DNA from: Pseudomonas putida
GTDB taxonomy: Bacteria; Pseudomonadota; Gammaproteobacteria; Pseudomonadales; Pseudomonadaceae
Assembly (NCBI RefSeq): GCF_025905425.1
Contig: NZ_CP109603.1
Span: forward strand, 3,074,001 to 3,138,000
DNA: 64,000 nt
Direction of reading: 5' to 3'
Shown: positions 28,715 to 37,004 of the stretch, piece after piece
Layout of the letters: the number at the start of each line of letters is the position of its first letter
How positions within the stretch are numbered: position 1 is the stretch's first letter
Position numbers and translations under genes: made by a program
Notes under the pieces: generated by a model
What the model was told of the DNA's origin: nothing
The model's database searches: none
The model's input: only the letters and a program-made list of their open reading frames with translations

Positions 28715-30685
28715 ATGCAAGGCAAACACTTGGCCTATCGTCCGGACATAGACGGGCTTAGGGCACTGGCCGTCCTGGCCGTAACCCTATTTCATTTCAA
28801 CAAACAGTGGCTTCCTGGCGGCTTTGTCGGCGTTGACGTTTTTTTCGTCATTTCCGGCTTCCTGATTACAGGCATCATCTACGGAAAAGGCGCAGACTTC
28901 TCGTTCGGTGACTTTTATGGTCGTCGTGTCCGGCGGATTCTCCCTGCAGCTGTATTTGTAACACTGGTTACATTGATTGCTGGCTCTTTCTTGCTATTGC
29001 CTGCAGACGTCAAGTCCCTGTCAGTATCGGCTATTGGCGCCACCCTTTCGGCAGCCAATATCTACTTCTGGCTCTTCCTGGATACAAGTTACTTTGCCGC
29101 ATCGTCCGATACGGTGCCACTGCTGCATATGTGGTCGCTTGGCGTCGAAGAGCAGTTCTATCTGATCTGGCCAGCGCTGATGATCGTCGCCATGAAGCTC
29201 GGTGGTAAACGGCTACTGGTGGCGACGGGCGTAATCCTGGCGATAGGTTCGTTTGCGGTAAGTGAGTATTTCCTGACCCGCGATCCATCGTTCGCTTATT
29301 ACATGCTGCCTTCCAGGGCAGGCGAACTTCTGGTGGGTGCCTTGCTGTTCTTGTGGCAGGACTCGCGACGCATTCCAGCATCTATTGCGAACTTCGCAGG
29401 CATATTGGGCCTGGCCTTGGTTGGCGGGTCGATACTCTTTCTCGACGAGAGAAACGGCTTCCCTGGGATTCGGTCGATTCTTCCATCCCTGGGTGCAGCA
29501 CTCCTGATCCTTACGGGCACCCACCAAGGAAACCTTCTTTCCAAGGTGCTGGGGAACCCAGCAGCGCGGTATGTGGGGCTGCGCTCATTCTCGCTCTACC
29601 TCTGGCATTGGCCAGTGCTAGCGTTCTACCGTTACGCATACGGTGAGCCCACCCTGTCTGGCGGCATTGCCTGTGCACTGCTGATGTGCCTTCTCACCCT
29701 TGTTACGTATCACCTGATAGAGACACCGTTCAGGGCACGGACGCCAATGTGGCTGGTTACCAAGGCCGGGCCGATCTTGGCGACCAGCGCTGCCGTAATG
29801 GTCGTGGGGTACGTCATGGTGGAAAACAATGGTTACTGGCCGACTGCAGCAGGGTCCGCCTACAAGCGGGAATTCTCTCAGCATGACTACAACACAAAAT
29901 CTGCGAGCAAATTTCCGTTCAACTGCCAGATGGTTCAATACGACCCAAAGAAATGGACCGATGACAAGTGTGTAAACGGTGACAAATCCGTACCGACAGA
30001 AACGCTACTTTGGGGTGATTCTCACGCCGCGCACTACGTTGGCTACCTGAAAGCAGTGGGTGAAGGCATTCATTTCGCCACCCGCAACATATCCCATTCT
30101 TCTTGCCCTCCAGTACGCGACACACGCGGGCTCGTTCCACCCTCCATAGCCAAATCTTGCAGCGACTTCAACGAACAAGCCTTCGCGGAGTCCAAGAACT
30201 ACAGGACTGTGATTATCGGCGCCTCCTGGGTGGACTATGCCAGGATAGGCAAGAAAGAGCAGTTTGCCAAAACCATCGCAGAGCTGGCTCAGAACGGTAA
30301 TCAGGTGATTATTGCCCTGACTGTTCCTGCGTTCAATGGCATGGACCGCATGTGTTCAGCAAAGGCGATTCGCATTCCAGGCATGGATTGCGCATCGAAT
30401 GCTGTAACGCCTGACAATGGGGAAAACGAAATAAACCTCTATTTGAAGGCGCTTGCGAGCCAGTACCCGAACGTCACGACCTTCGACGTCCGCCCGCAGA
30501 TATGCAAAAACGGAACGTGCTCCGCTTACGAAAAAGGCACCCTCCTTTACTACGACCGCAACCACATGAGCATGATCGGGTCCGAGAGCATTGGCCGTTC
30601 GGTTGTAGAATCCGGGGAGGTACCACAGCCTATCGCAGCGCTAGCGCAGGCCGCTCGATCTGTAGGGCAACAACCCGCCGATTAA
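28715..30685 (+). CDS. Acyltransferase-3/SGNH surface-glycan acyltransferase (copy 1)
   Basis: 656 aa. Residues 1-340 form a ten-helix acyltransferase-3 (OafA/YrhL-like) domain: YRPDIDGLRALAVLAVTLFH, VGVDVFFVISGFLITGII, and the catalytic-region RRVRRILPA. The C-terminal SGNH domain has WGDSHAAHY (Ser-His context) and YYDRNHMSMIG (Asp-x-x-His). Such fusions O-acetylate LPS O-antigen or other envelope glycans. Its closest relative in the window is the gene at 42240, of identical length. Start at MQGKHLAYRP is shared by both copies; an ATG six codons upstream is also possible. Confidence 0.88.
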   Translation: MQGKHLAYRPDIDGLRALAVLAVTLFHFNKQWLPGGFVGVDVFFVISGFLITGIIYGKGADFSFGDFYGRRVRRILPAAVFVTLVTLIAGSFLLLPADVKSLSVSAIGATLSAANIYFWLFLDTSYFAASSDTVPLLHMWSLGVEEQFYLIWPALMIVAMKLGGKRLLVATGVILAIGSFAVSEYFLTRDPSFAYYMLPSRAGELLVGALLFLWQDSRRIPASIANFAGILGLALVGGSILFLDERNGFPGIRSILPSLGAALLILTGTHQGNLLSKVLGNPAARYVGLRSFSLYLWHWPVLAFYRYAYGEPTLSGGIACALLMCLLTLVTYHLIETPFRARTPMWLVTKAGPILATSAAVMVVGYVMVENNGYWPTAAGSAYKREFSQHDYNTKSASKFPFNCQMVQYDPKKWTDDKCVNGDKSVPTETLLWGDSHAAHYVGYLKAVGEGIHFATRNISHSSCPPVRDTRGLVPPSIAKSCSDFNEQAFAESKNYRTVIIGASWVDYARIGKKEQFAKTIAELAQNGNQVIIALTVPAFNGMDRMCSAKAIRIPGMDCASNAVTPDNGENEINLYLKALASQYPNVTTFDVRPQICKNGTCSAYEKGTLLYYDRNHMSMIGSESIGRSVVESGEVPQPIAALAQAARSVGQQPAD

Positions 30686-30717
30686 AACCGACGGCCAGAC
30701 TACCCTCCAAATCACTG

Positions 30718-30744
30718 TAAGCCCGCCGCATCGGCGGGCGTTAC
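30718..30744 (+). terminator. Terminator after acyltransferase copy 1
   Basis: GTAAGCCCGCCG-CAT-CGGCGGGCGTTAC stem-loop, 33 bp after the stop. Copy 2 is followed by a similar TAAGCCCGC hairpin at 44241. Confidence 0.6.
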
Positions 30745-30852
30745 ACTTCAGCGCTCAATCCACCCCAGCATTGTTACTGCGCACGGCTCGTTGACGTCCT
30801 GTTCGCGCACGCGGGCAGCGCCTGTTCGCAGGATTGAAGAGAGATATCAGCT

Positions 30853-31236
30853 GTGAAAGCACTTTCCATTCGCCAGCCGTGGGCCTGGCTGATCATCCAT
30901 GGCTGCAAGGACATCGAGAACCGAACCTGGCACACGAAATTCCGTGGCCGGTTCCAGGTGCATGCAGCCCAAGGCATGACCCGCAGCGAGTTCACGCGGG
31001 CGCTGCAGTTCTGTGCCGAGCGCGGCCTGCAGATACCTGATCGAGAGCAGATGCTGCGAGGCGGCATCATCGGGTCGGTTGAACTGGTCGATAGCCTAAA
31101 TACCAGCGATTCCCCCTGGTACCTGGGAAAGAAGGGGGTTCTGCTGCGCGATCCTGAGCCACTGCCATTTGCGCCAATGAAAGGGCGCCTTGGATTCTTT
31201 GACGTTCCGCTGGTGGGCTTGTCACGACAGACCTGA
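30853..31236 (+). CDS. ASCH-domain protein
   Basis: 127 aa. MKALSIRQPWAWLIIHGCKD and IENRTWHTKFRGRFQVHAAQ are the signature of ASCH/PUA-like domains of phage and bacterial origin, which bind RNA or modified nucleotides. GTG start with GAGAG upstream. It runs tail to tail into a truncated lysozyme gene, overlapping it by 15 bp at the 3' end. Confidence 0.82.
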   Translation: MKALSIRQPWAWLIIHGCKDIENRTWHTKFRGRFQVHAAQGMTRSEFTRALQFCAERGLQIPDREQMLRGGIIGSVELVDSLNTSDSPWYLGKKGVLLRDPEPLPFAPMKGRLGFFDVPLVGLSRQT

Positions 31237-31419
31237 AAGAGGGAGTGTCAGCTTGCGGCGCGGAGGGTCACGGTACCCGTCCAACAAACCGCCACCATAC
31301 AGCACGTCGTACCCGTCATCACGGGGCCTGACGGTCGAGGTTCCCTCAGAAAAGGCGATCAGGTCCAGAAACCGGAGCGCGTTCGCGCCTCCGGCCTGGG
31401 GTTCGGTGCGTCTGGCCAC
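31222..31419 (-). pseudogene. Truncated phage lysozyme (GH104 endolysin N-terminus)
   Basis: 65 codons from GTG 31419 (GGAG six bases upstream): ARRTEPQAGGANALRFLDLI, then AFSEGT and DDGYDVLYGGGLLDGY with RRKLTLPLSG. This is the N-terminal start of Pseudomonas prophage muramidases, which normally run to about 150 residues with STAAGRYQ next. Here it stops at LSGLS and the sequence beyond belongs to the ASCH gene, so the rest was lost by recombination. Divergent from acyltransferase copy 3. Confidence 0.78.
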
Positions 31420-31513
31420 GTTTTCTCCGTGAAATGGGCCACGCCCAGCTTGGTATGGGCATGGCTTGTGGCTATAATTCGCGACTTTCGCAACGATCCA
31501 ATTCGGGAATGAG

Positions 31514-33421
31514 ATGTCTACAATCAGGGTTGATATACAAGTCTTACGAGGGCTTGCTGTCTTATTCGTTGTCCTAGAACACTTGGCTATACCGGGTTTC
31601 CAATACGGATACCTTGGCGTAGACATATTCTTTGTAATCTCTGGCTTTTTGATTACATCGATTGTTTCAAGGGGACTTGAGCGCGATAAATTTTCCTTCA
31701 AAGAATTCTATCTGCGTCGAGCCAAGCGCCTACTCCCTGCTTCGTTCGTAACGATTCTTGCAACTATTGTTGCGGCTAAATTCTTCCTGCCACCTATGCA
31801 GATCGAATCGCTGAAGCAACAGATCATCGGCGCACTGACCTTCTCCACAAACTTTGTGCTGCTGAGCCAAGCAGGTTACTTCGACCTTGAGTCGGCAACT
31901 AAGCCGCTGCTGCACATGTGGTCCCTTGCGGTTGAAGAACAGTTCTACTTCTTCGTGCCTGCACTCTTGGCCTTCACCCCGGCCAAGCACTGGCGGAAGA
32001 TCCTGGTCGTGCTCGCCATCGCCAGCTTCGTTGGCTGCCTGTACCTGTCCTTGAGCAACCAGTCGGCAGCGTTTTATCTGCTCCCGACCCGGGCCTGGGA
32101 ACTGCTGATCGGCAGCATCGCGTCCATGCTCGTGCACAGCAACGCTGTCAAAAACATCACGTCGAAGCTGGCAATCCCTGCGTTTGCCGTGCTACTGGCA
32201 TCCCCCTTCGTCAACTCCGGTCTGTCACACCCTGGCCTGGACGCAGTTGTAGTTTGCTTCGCAACGGCCATCGTCCTCCTGGCGAACCACCGACTGATCA
32301 ATAGCAAGGTTTGGACGCCAATCGAGAAAGCGGGCGACATTTCCTACTCCCTGTACCTGGTCCACTGGCCAATCATTGCGATCGCGAACGCCTCAATCGG
32401 CACCGAGAGCATGACGGTAAAAGTGACCCTGCTGGCCGCCTCTTTGGTGACGGCCATCGCGCTGTACAACCTGGTGGAAAAGCCATTCCGGATTATGCAG
32501 TACGGCTTCAAGCCATCGCTGGTCGTCTTTCCTGCCCTTACCCTGGCGCTGTTCGGCCTTTCGCATTCGTTCCTGAAGGTCCAATCGGCTGAAAAGATCG
32601 AGAAGCTATTCGCACCGAACTACGGCCTTGACCGGTCTTGCGGTACCAACATCTATAAAGACACCGAGAAGTGCCGGACCTCGCAAGATCCGAAGATCAT
32701 CGTGTGGGGCGACTCCTATGCGATGCACAACATTCCAGGGCTGTCTCAGTCGCAGAAGATCGATATCCGCCAGGCCACCCGCAGCGCGTGTGCACCCTTC
32801 CTGAACACGGCTCCGAACACCAAGAGGAGCAACTTCGAAGAGCAAGCGCGCCAGTGTGTCGGCTTCAACGACAGCACCTTCAAGTTCATCAGCGAAACCC
32901 CATCGATCAACACCGTTATCTTGGCGGCCTCGTACTGGCAGTACACCCAGGACACTTACGAGACGATCTCTTTCGACGCAAACGGGTCAATGCAAATTGA
33001 CAAATCAACCCCGGAGCGCGCAAAAAAGGATATGCACGACGTTGTTGAGAAGCTCAAGGCACTCGGCAAGCAAGTGGTAATTATCGCCCCACCACCACCT
33101 CTTAACAGCACAATCCTGGGTTGCATTCAGAGTGAGATGGCAAACCCGTCGCTCACCAATCAGTCCGGTAAGTGCATGCTCGACAGAGCGGTGTTCGAGC
33201 GCTCCCACAAGAACGTGCTGGACCTTATGAAGTATGCCGAGACTTCTCTCGGCGCCAAAGTGATCTACCTGTCCGACGCCCTATGTGACGCCAAGTCGTG
33301 CAAAACGATCATTGATGGTGTCCCGATCTACCGGGATCCAGGCCACCTGAGCACCACCGGGTCTGTGAAGCTTTACCAGAAAATGCCCAACATCCTTGCA
33401 GGCGTAGACAGCAACACCTAA
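31514..33421 (+). CDS. Acyltransferase-3/SGNH surface-glycan acyltransferase (copy 3, divergent type)
   Basis: 635 aa, same architecture as the other two but clearly different in sequence. MSTIRVDIQVLRGLAVLFVV, LGVDIFFVISGFLITSIVSR and RRAKRLLPASFV lie in the membrane domain; WGDSYAMHN and YRDPGHLSTTG are the SGNH catalytic blocks. The first ~250 bases are AT-rich compared with the remainder, suggesting a chimeric or recently acquired 5' end. Upstream sits a truncated lysozyme gene in the opposite direction. Confidence 0.88.
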   Translation: MSTIRVDIQVLRGLAVLFVVLEHLAIPGFQYGYLGVDIFFVISGFLITSIVSRGLERDKFSFKEFYLRRAKRLLPASFVTILATIVAAKFFLPPMQIESLKQQIIGALTFSTNFVLLSQAGYFDLESATKPLLHMWSLAVEEQFYFFVPALLAFTPAKHWRKILVVLAIASFVGCLYLSLSNQSAAFYLLPTRAWELLIGSIASMLVHSNAVKNITSKLAIPAFAVLLASPFVNSGLSHPGLDAVVVCFATAIVLLANHRLINSKVWTPIEKAGDISYSLYLVHWPIIAIANASIGTESMTVKVTLLAASLVTAIALYNLVEKPFRIMQYGFKPSLVVFPALTLALFGLSHSFLKVQSAEKIEKLFAPNYGLDRSCGTNIYKDTEKCRTSQDPKIIVWGDSYAMHNIPGLSQSQKIDIRQATRSACAPFLNTAPNTKRSNFEEQARQCVGFNDSTFKFISETPSINTVILAASYWQYTQDTYETISFDANGSMQIDKSTPERAKKDMHDVVEKLKALGKQVVIIAPPPPLNSTILGCIQSEMANPSLTNQSGKCMLDRAVFERSHKNVLDLMKYAETSLGAKVIYLSDALCDAKSCKTIIDGVPIYRDPGHLSTTGSVKLYQKMPNILAGVDSNT

Positions 33422-33446
33422 CGGCAGGTGGTAAGTTAGATCCCAT

Positions 33447-33487
33447 ACGGCGCCTGGCCTACACGACGGGCGCCGTAGTGCTTTTTT
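33447..33487 (+). terminator. Terminator after acyltransferase copy 3
   Basis: ACGGCGCC ... GGCGCCGT stem with a 14-base loop, then AGTGCTTTTTT. Confidence 0.75.
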
Positions 33488-33533
33488 AACTCGCCAGCTT
33501 GCGCGCCAGGCAGGCAGCCCAGCGGCCCTGCAC

Positions 33534-33653
33534 ATGGCCAGCGCCAGCCTGCCGGAAAACGGCGCCATCGAGAACCTGGTGAACGACGGCTACAATGCGG
33601 AGACCGGTAAAGCCTGGGGCTTTACACGGCAAATCTGGCGCCTACCCAGGTAA
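33534..33653 (+). pseudogene. Possible short gene remnant
   Basis: A 39-codon frame starting MASASLPENGAIENLVNDGY and ending QIWRLPR. No convincing ribosome site. It lies between the terminator and a convergent lipoprotein gene. The composition looks coding and phage-like, but the identity is not recognised. Confidence 0.25.
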
Positions 33654-33676
33654 TCACATCAAGTGATCCGGGATAG

Positions 33677-33940
33677 TTACTTGGCAGTGCGCTCCTCCGC
33701 CTGCTGGCCACTGTAGACGCAGAATGCGGAGTTGTAGCTATTGAAGGCAACGGCGTGACTGAAGTCGCAGAAGTAGGCCGGATTTTTGGTGCCAATAATA
33801 TCGCCCGCTTTGCACTGACCGGGCATTGATTCTACGAGGGTGTCGCCGTTGCTTCCGAGACAGGCTTTCCCGCTAGAGGAATCATTACATCCAGCTAGGG
33901 CAAGTGAGGTCAGGGCCAGACAGATAATACGGTACTTCAT
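33677..33940 (-). CDS. Hypothetical lipoprotein
   Basis: 87 aa. MKYRIICLALTSLALAGC gives a signal peptide with lipobox LAGC (Cys18). The mature part has four more cysteines (GKACLG, GQCKAG, YFCDF, FCVYSG), enough for two disulfides. AGGAGT is placed upstream of the ATG. A secreted cargo gene of the accessory region, function unknown. Confidence 0.7.
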   Translation of the reverse strand: MKYRIICLALTSLALAGCNDSSSGKACLGSNGDTLVESMPGQCKAGDIIGTKNPAYFCDFSHAVAFNSYNSAFCVYSGQQAEERTAK

Positions 33941-34013
33941 TCGAGACTCCTTTCAAGAAGCTGCGGATGGTACCAAGTTACCGGCACCCGGCGCGACCTA
34001 ACATAAGTGAAGC

Positions 34014-34475
34014 TTGAGCCGCCGAAAAGGGGCCTGTACGCCGAGCGCATCGACGGATGCCTGGTACTGGATTTCTGGCTGCAACAAGTGCAACGGCACA
34101 ACGGGCAAGTGGAGCTACCTCGTCTGCGACAAGCACAACGCCTGTCACCACTGCGGAACCCATCGCTCGAAGCTCACCGAGACGCCCTGGGGGCACTCCG
34201 AAGGATTCACCTGCAAGCCTTGCCAGGATCGCATCGACGCTGCAACCAAGGCGCAAGCGCTGGCCAAGTTCGCAGAGGCGGAGTTCGACGCATCAGACTT
34301 TGAGTATCAGGGCGAGTGCAAGTGCCCACATTGCGCGACTTCCATCCACCTGGAGTCGGAAGACCACAAAGGCCTGGAGATGACGTGCGACGTATGCGGC
34401 GGCCGCTTCGAGCTGACCCTGAACTACGAGGTCACCTATAGCACTTCCGTCATCGGCGAATGCGTCGCGGCCTGA
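34014..34475 (+). CDS. Prophage-type zinc-ribbon protein (5' end probably truncated)
   Basis: Up to 153 aa. Four Cys pairs: SGCNKC, HACHHCG, TCKPC and CKCPHC ... CDVCGG, arranged as two or more zinc-ribbon knuckles. The only start is a TTG at 34014 with no ribosome site, and the first ~10 residues look unrelated, so the true N-terminus may have been lost. Small Cys-rich proteins of this kind are common among early genes of Pseudomonas prophages. Confidence 0.6.
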   Translation: MSRRKGACTPSASTDAWYWISGCNKCNGTTGKWSYLVCDKHNACHHCGTHRSKLTETPWGHSEGFTCKPCQDRIDAATKAQALAKFAEAEFDASDFEYQGECKCPHCATSIHLESEDHKGLEMTCDVCGGRFELTLNYEVTYSTSVIGECVAA

Positions 34476-34489
34476 TCAAGGTGCGATCC

Positions 34490-34840
34490 ATGAGCAACTA
34501 CAACTGCGACTACGTGCGCCGCCACTAGGTTTTATACGAAAAGTATGGTTATCCATCGTTGTGGGAGCGGGCTTGCCCCGCGATCTGCCGCAACGCGGCA
34601 GCAAAGCCTGAATTCGCGGCGTCTTTGACACTATTTGATATCGGGTACAGGAGCGCTTCGCACTCCATCGCGGGGCAAGCCCGCTCCCACAAAACTTTTC
34701 GTACAGAGCCTAGGACGTGCCGGCCGAAATCGGGCGCCGGTCGAAGTGTTCGCCAACACACCGTCGCAGGCCACGTACAAGGCCTTCGAGAACTGCGAAT
34801 ACCAAGAAATCGAGGCATGTTCGGCTTCAAGGTTCGCCAG
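34490..34840 (+). pseudogene. Phage small-protein gene split by a REP-containing insertion
   Basis: MSNYNCDYVRRH is followed by a stop created at the insertion point (34525). After the insertion the same frame resumes with VPAEIGRR, matching prophage proteins that read VRRHYGVPAEIGRR as I recall them. Beyond GRR a further frameshift appears: a neighbouring frame reads VEVFANTPSQATYKAFENCE. So the gene is both interrupted and frameshifted. Confidence 0.6.
34528..34710. mobile_element. MITE-like insertion carrying a REP pair
   Basis: About 183 bp with imperfect terminal inverted repeats: GGTTTTATACGAAAAGT at the left, and ACTTTTCGTACAGAGCC at the right (reverse complement GGCTCTGTACGAAAAGT, 14 of 17 matching). 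CTAG borders both ends, so a TA or CTAG target duplication is possible. Inside lie two inverted REP copies (34561-34584 and 34667-34690, perfect 24-bp arms). It has no gene of its own and sits inside a phage reading frame. Confidence 0.65.
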
Positions 34841-34880
34841 GCCTGACCCTCCGGCGCTGCCCGTCAGCACCTCAGAAGCG

Positions 34881-35168
34881 TTATTCCTTCACCTGGCAAA
34901 CCCCATTGGCGCGATTCTTCCCGGTATAGGAAACGCTTGGAGAGCCATCCGGGTTGATCGACAGCGAGACCGTCACACCACTGCCCTTCGCTTCGAAGTA
35001 GTTCTCGTTGAACTTCTTCAGCTTGCCTTCCTTGCCATTGATGTAAATCGGGCCGCCCTTATCGGCGTGCACCTCGATGTTACCTGGGCACGTGGCGTTC
35101 ACCAGCGAAATACCAGCCTGGGCCACGCCTGACGCAGCCAGCAAGGCGACTAGCAGTAATCGCTTCAT
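34881..35168 (-). CDS. Small secreted protein
   Basis: 95 aa. Sec signal peptide MKRLLLVALLAASGVAQA, mature part with two Cys (NATCPG, NGVCQVKE) likely forming a disulfide, and a beta-rich middle. AAGGAGCGAGAG precedes ATG 35168. Lies directly downstream of the integrase remnant on the same strand, a position often used for prophage cargo. Function unknown. Confidence 0.7.
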   Translation of the reverse strand: MKRLLLVALLAASGVAQAGISLVNATCPGNIEVHADKGGPIYINGKEGKLKKFNENYFEAKGSGVTVSLSINPDGSPSVSYTGKNRANGVCQVKE

Positions 35169-35209
35169 CTCTCGCTCCTTGAGTGGATTGACCGAGAGAG
35201 AAGCAATAG

Positions 35210-35377
35210 CCCAATTCGGCGCTGCCCGCCAGCGCCACGCGACATATCCCCTTCGATCTCGGCCGCTCAGCGCTGGGCTTAGGCCTTGGTATCGAAGGTC
35301 GCAGATAGCGACGGGTATCCTTTGCGGCAGATCTTTGCCCGCCATGCGCCGCCTGGGCGCTGCTCGTAAGTGGCCAT
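35210..35377 (-). pseudogene. Integrase N-terminal remnant with two stop codons
   Basis: From ATG 35377 the frame reads MATYEQRPGGAWRAKICRKG, then SATFDTKA, a TAA, AQR, a TGA and AAEIEGDMSRG. Replacing the stops with Glu and Trp restores a typical arm-binding N-terminus of a phage tyrosine integrase (FDTKAEAQRWAAEIE). The catalytic domain is absent. It lies about 150 bp from the left tRNA-Cys-like attachment sequence. Confidence 0.72.
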
Positions 35378-35424
35378 GCACCGGATTTTGCCGGGGACAA
35401 CTGGTACACGCAATTTTCTTCGGT

Positions 35425-35459
35425 GTCCCAAATTTGTCCCAAATATGGCGCGGGACAAA
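35425..35459. repeat. Arm-type direct repeats near the left att site
   Basis: GTCCCAAAT occurs at 35425 and 35436 (11 bp apart), and an inverted GGGACAAA at 35452. Spaced short repeats next to an attachment core are typical of integrase arm sites. A different repeat (TTGCGGAACAC) occupies the same relative position at the right att site. Confidence 0.5.
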
Positions 35460-35475
35460 ATCCGCAGGCATTAAA

Positions 35476-35507
35476 AAATGCCCCGCAACCTCAATGGCTG
35501 CGGGGCT
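35476..35507 (-). terminator. Hairpin beside the left att site
   Basis: CCCCGCA...TGCGGGG stem followed by a T-run on the minus strand. It matches in position and stem the terminator after tRNA-Cys at 46677. Confidence 0.6.
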
Positions 35508-35513
35508 TTCGAA

Positions 35514-35560
35514 TGGTGGAGGCGAGGTCGAAATCGAACCGGCGTAGACGGATTTCAAGA
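35514..35560 (-). other. Left attachment sequence: partial tRNA-Cys copy
   Basis: Matches the 3' half of the tRNA-Cys gene at 46712 (T-arm, variable loop, 3' anticodon stem). The identical core is 24 bp, 35532-35555, beginning AATCGAACCGGCG. Flanks are similar but diverged, including one missing base in the acceptor stem. The rest of a tRNA is absent. This is what an integration event into tRNA-Cys leaves behind. Confidence 0.75.
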
Positions 35561-35664
35561 CCGTGGTACAAGCGCCCGTTTCTTGGAGTCTAGGAAGCGG
35601 AATCGAATCCAAAACACAGCCTTTTCTGCTACCGTGGCTCCTCGTAGGCACTTGGCACACCCGA

Positions 35665-35883
35665 CATCCGACAGATGAAGAACGCTTTCACAAAGCGCTG
35701 CATGTGACCTTCAGCGAGCTTGGCTACTCGATCGCTTACGAGCAATTCTGCGAGGCCATTCACCGGACGGTCTCGGAACGTCAACCAGGCGTGGAGGTGT
35801 ACCGGAGCAAAACTATCGAGCAGTTCGCGCGCCGCGCTGATGTCATCGGCTCGTACCTGTTCGATGTGCGCGACTGCCAGTAG
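35665..35883 (+). CDS. Hypothetical phage-type protein, start unclear
   Basis: Coding-like frame with DEERFHKALHVTFSELGYSI, YEQFCEAIHRTVSE and SKTIEQFARRADVIGSYLFD. No good ATG/ribosome site lies at its beginning; the frame is open further upstream through att flank sequence, so the 5' end is probably lost. Resembles small helical proteins near prophage ends. About 210 bp downstream (35884-36095) hold nothing I recognise. Confidence 0.45.
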   Translation, partial: HPTDEERFHKALHVTFSELGYSIAYEQFCEAIHRTVSERQPGVEVYRSKTIEQFARRADVIGSYLFDVRDCQ

Positions 35884-36094
35884 AGCCCGAAAGAGCCGCC
35901 TGATCTCCACCGCCAACATCACCATGCAGTATTTCAGGGGTGTTTGGCGGTGACAAAGGGTTAATTTCATTGGGCCAGACGCCCCTTCATTCCCCCTCGA
36001 TTCCCATCAGTGGTATCAAAATTGGTATCACCTGGTGGCTGTCCCTGACTGTCCGTTTTCGACCCGAAAGGCCGTAAACAAGCCAACCGCTATC

Positions 36095-36180
36095 TGAACT
36101 GCGCCCCTGACGTTGGACACAGATCCAACGTAAGGAGCGCGTCATTTGAGCAAGTACACCAAAAATTTCAAACGCTCGGT
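36095..36180 (+). mobile_element. IS3-family end with truncated transposase start
   Basis: TGAACTGCGCCCC followed by GTTGGACACA is a typical IS3-family terminal sequence. It is followed by GGAG and a TTG start reading MSKYTKNFKRSVI, the N-terminus of an IS3 OrfA. The match ends after about 13 codons and sequence next to the cupin gene follows. Only the left ~85 bp of the element remains. Confidence 0.6.
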
Positions 36181-36218
36181 CATCCTTGCGCTGCGCTCGA
36201 TGAAGCGCGACCCCGTGC

Positions 36219-36578
36219 CTAGTTCGCGGGCAAGAGGATCACGAAGTTCTTTTTCATGTCTTCCAGCACGGTCCATTTGCCCTTGGCGCCCGGTTCGATA
36301 ATGAACGTGTCGCCAGTGGCCAGTGTGATGGGGGCGCAATCCTCAAGCTCGATGACGCAGCACCCACTCAGGACATGGCAGAACTCCCAAACTTTGTAGT
36401 CGATGCGCCACGCGCCAGTGCTGGCTTCCCATTCTCCGGAAATGCGACCTTGCTGTTCATCGTGATAGTACTTGGACGTCAGCGTATGAGGGGTGCCTTC
36501 CACGACCTCTTCAAAAAAGGGAAGGTCGCGCACCGGTTGGATATCCAATTCGCGGAACACGGTCAGTTTCTTGTTCAT
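36219..36578 (-). CDS. Cupin-domain protein (DUF861/EutQ-like)
   Basis: 119 aa. A single cupin with the double motif: YKVWEFCHVLSGCCVIELED and ATGDTFIIEPGAKGKWTV. The usual metal-binding His set is only partly present. Its ATG overlaps the stop of the upstream GNAT remnant (ATGA), so the two once formed a translationally coupled pair. Role unknown. Confidence 0.78.
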   Translation of the reverse strand: MNKKLTVFRELDIQPVRDLPFFEEVVEGTPHTLTSKYYHDEQQGRISGEWEASTGAWRIDYKVWEFCHVLSGCCVIELEDCAPITLATGDTFIIEPGAKGKWTVLEDMKKNFVILLPAN

Positions 36579-37004
36579 GGTTTTTTCTCGAGCACGTCGT
36601 GGGTAGGGCGATACATCAAATAGGCTTCACCGGTTACGCCCAGCATCGGGTGCGCCAGGCCTCATCCAGGGCCAGGCTGGATATGTACAAGGTGTCGAGT
36701 ATTTCCATATCGGAATAAGGTGCGAGGACCGGGTCTGTCTCGACAGGACTGTCAGGGGTCTCGCGCAAGGCATAGCTATGCATCATGCCGATGACGCGCC
36801 CTTCGAAAGTGGCCATCAGGCAGTTCTTGTAGGAAAAGTCGCCCTGTTCCCTGGCATAGCGAGACGCACCGACACTCAGCAATTCTCTCCAGGTGCGGCA
36901 AGCTTGCTCCATATGTAATCGGCCATGCCCTCCGATGTCAGTTGAAAGAAGCGCGCAATATCGTGCGCGTCCGAGGCTTGAGCGGGTCTGAAGTCGACAG
37001 GCAT
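36575..37004 (-). pseudogene. Broken GNAT acetyltransferase
   Basis: Three frames make one protein. MPVDFRPAQASDAHDIARFF runs to KLAAPGE, then a frameshift near 36865 leads to ELLSVGASRYAREQ and on to DTLYISSLALDEAWR. After this the acetyl-CoA-binding segment is missing, and a third frame supplies the tail GVTGEAYLMYRPTHDVLEKK. So there is one frameshift plus an internal deletion of the catalytic core; it is non-functional. It overlaps the cupin start. Confidence 0.7.

Noticed and set aside
35514..35600. A functional tRNA-Ser(TGA) on the minus strand
   Set aside because: The anticodon loop reads CTTGAAA, but there is no D-arm or 5' acceptor strand and the acceptor side has a missing base; it is a partial att copy.
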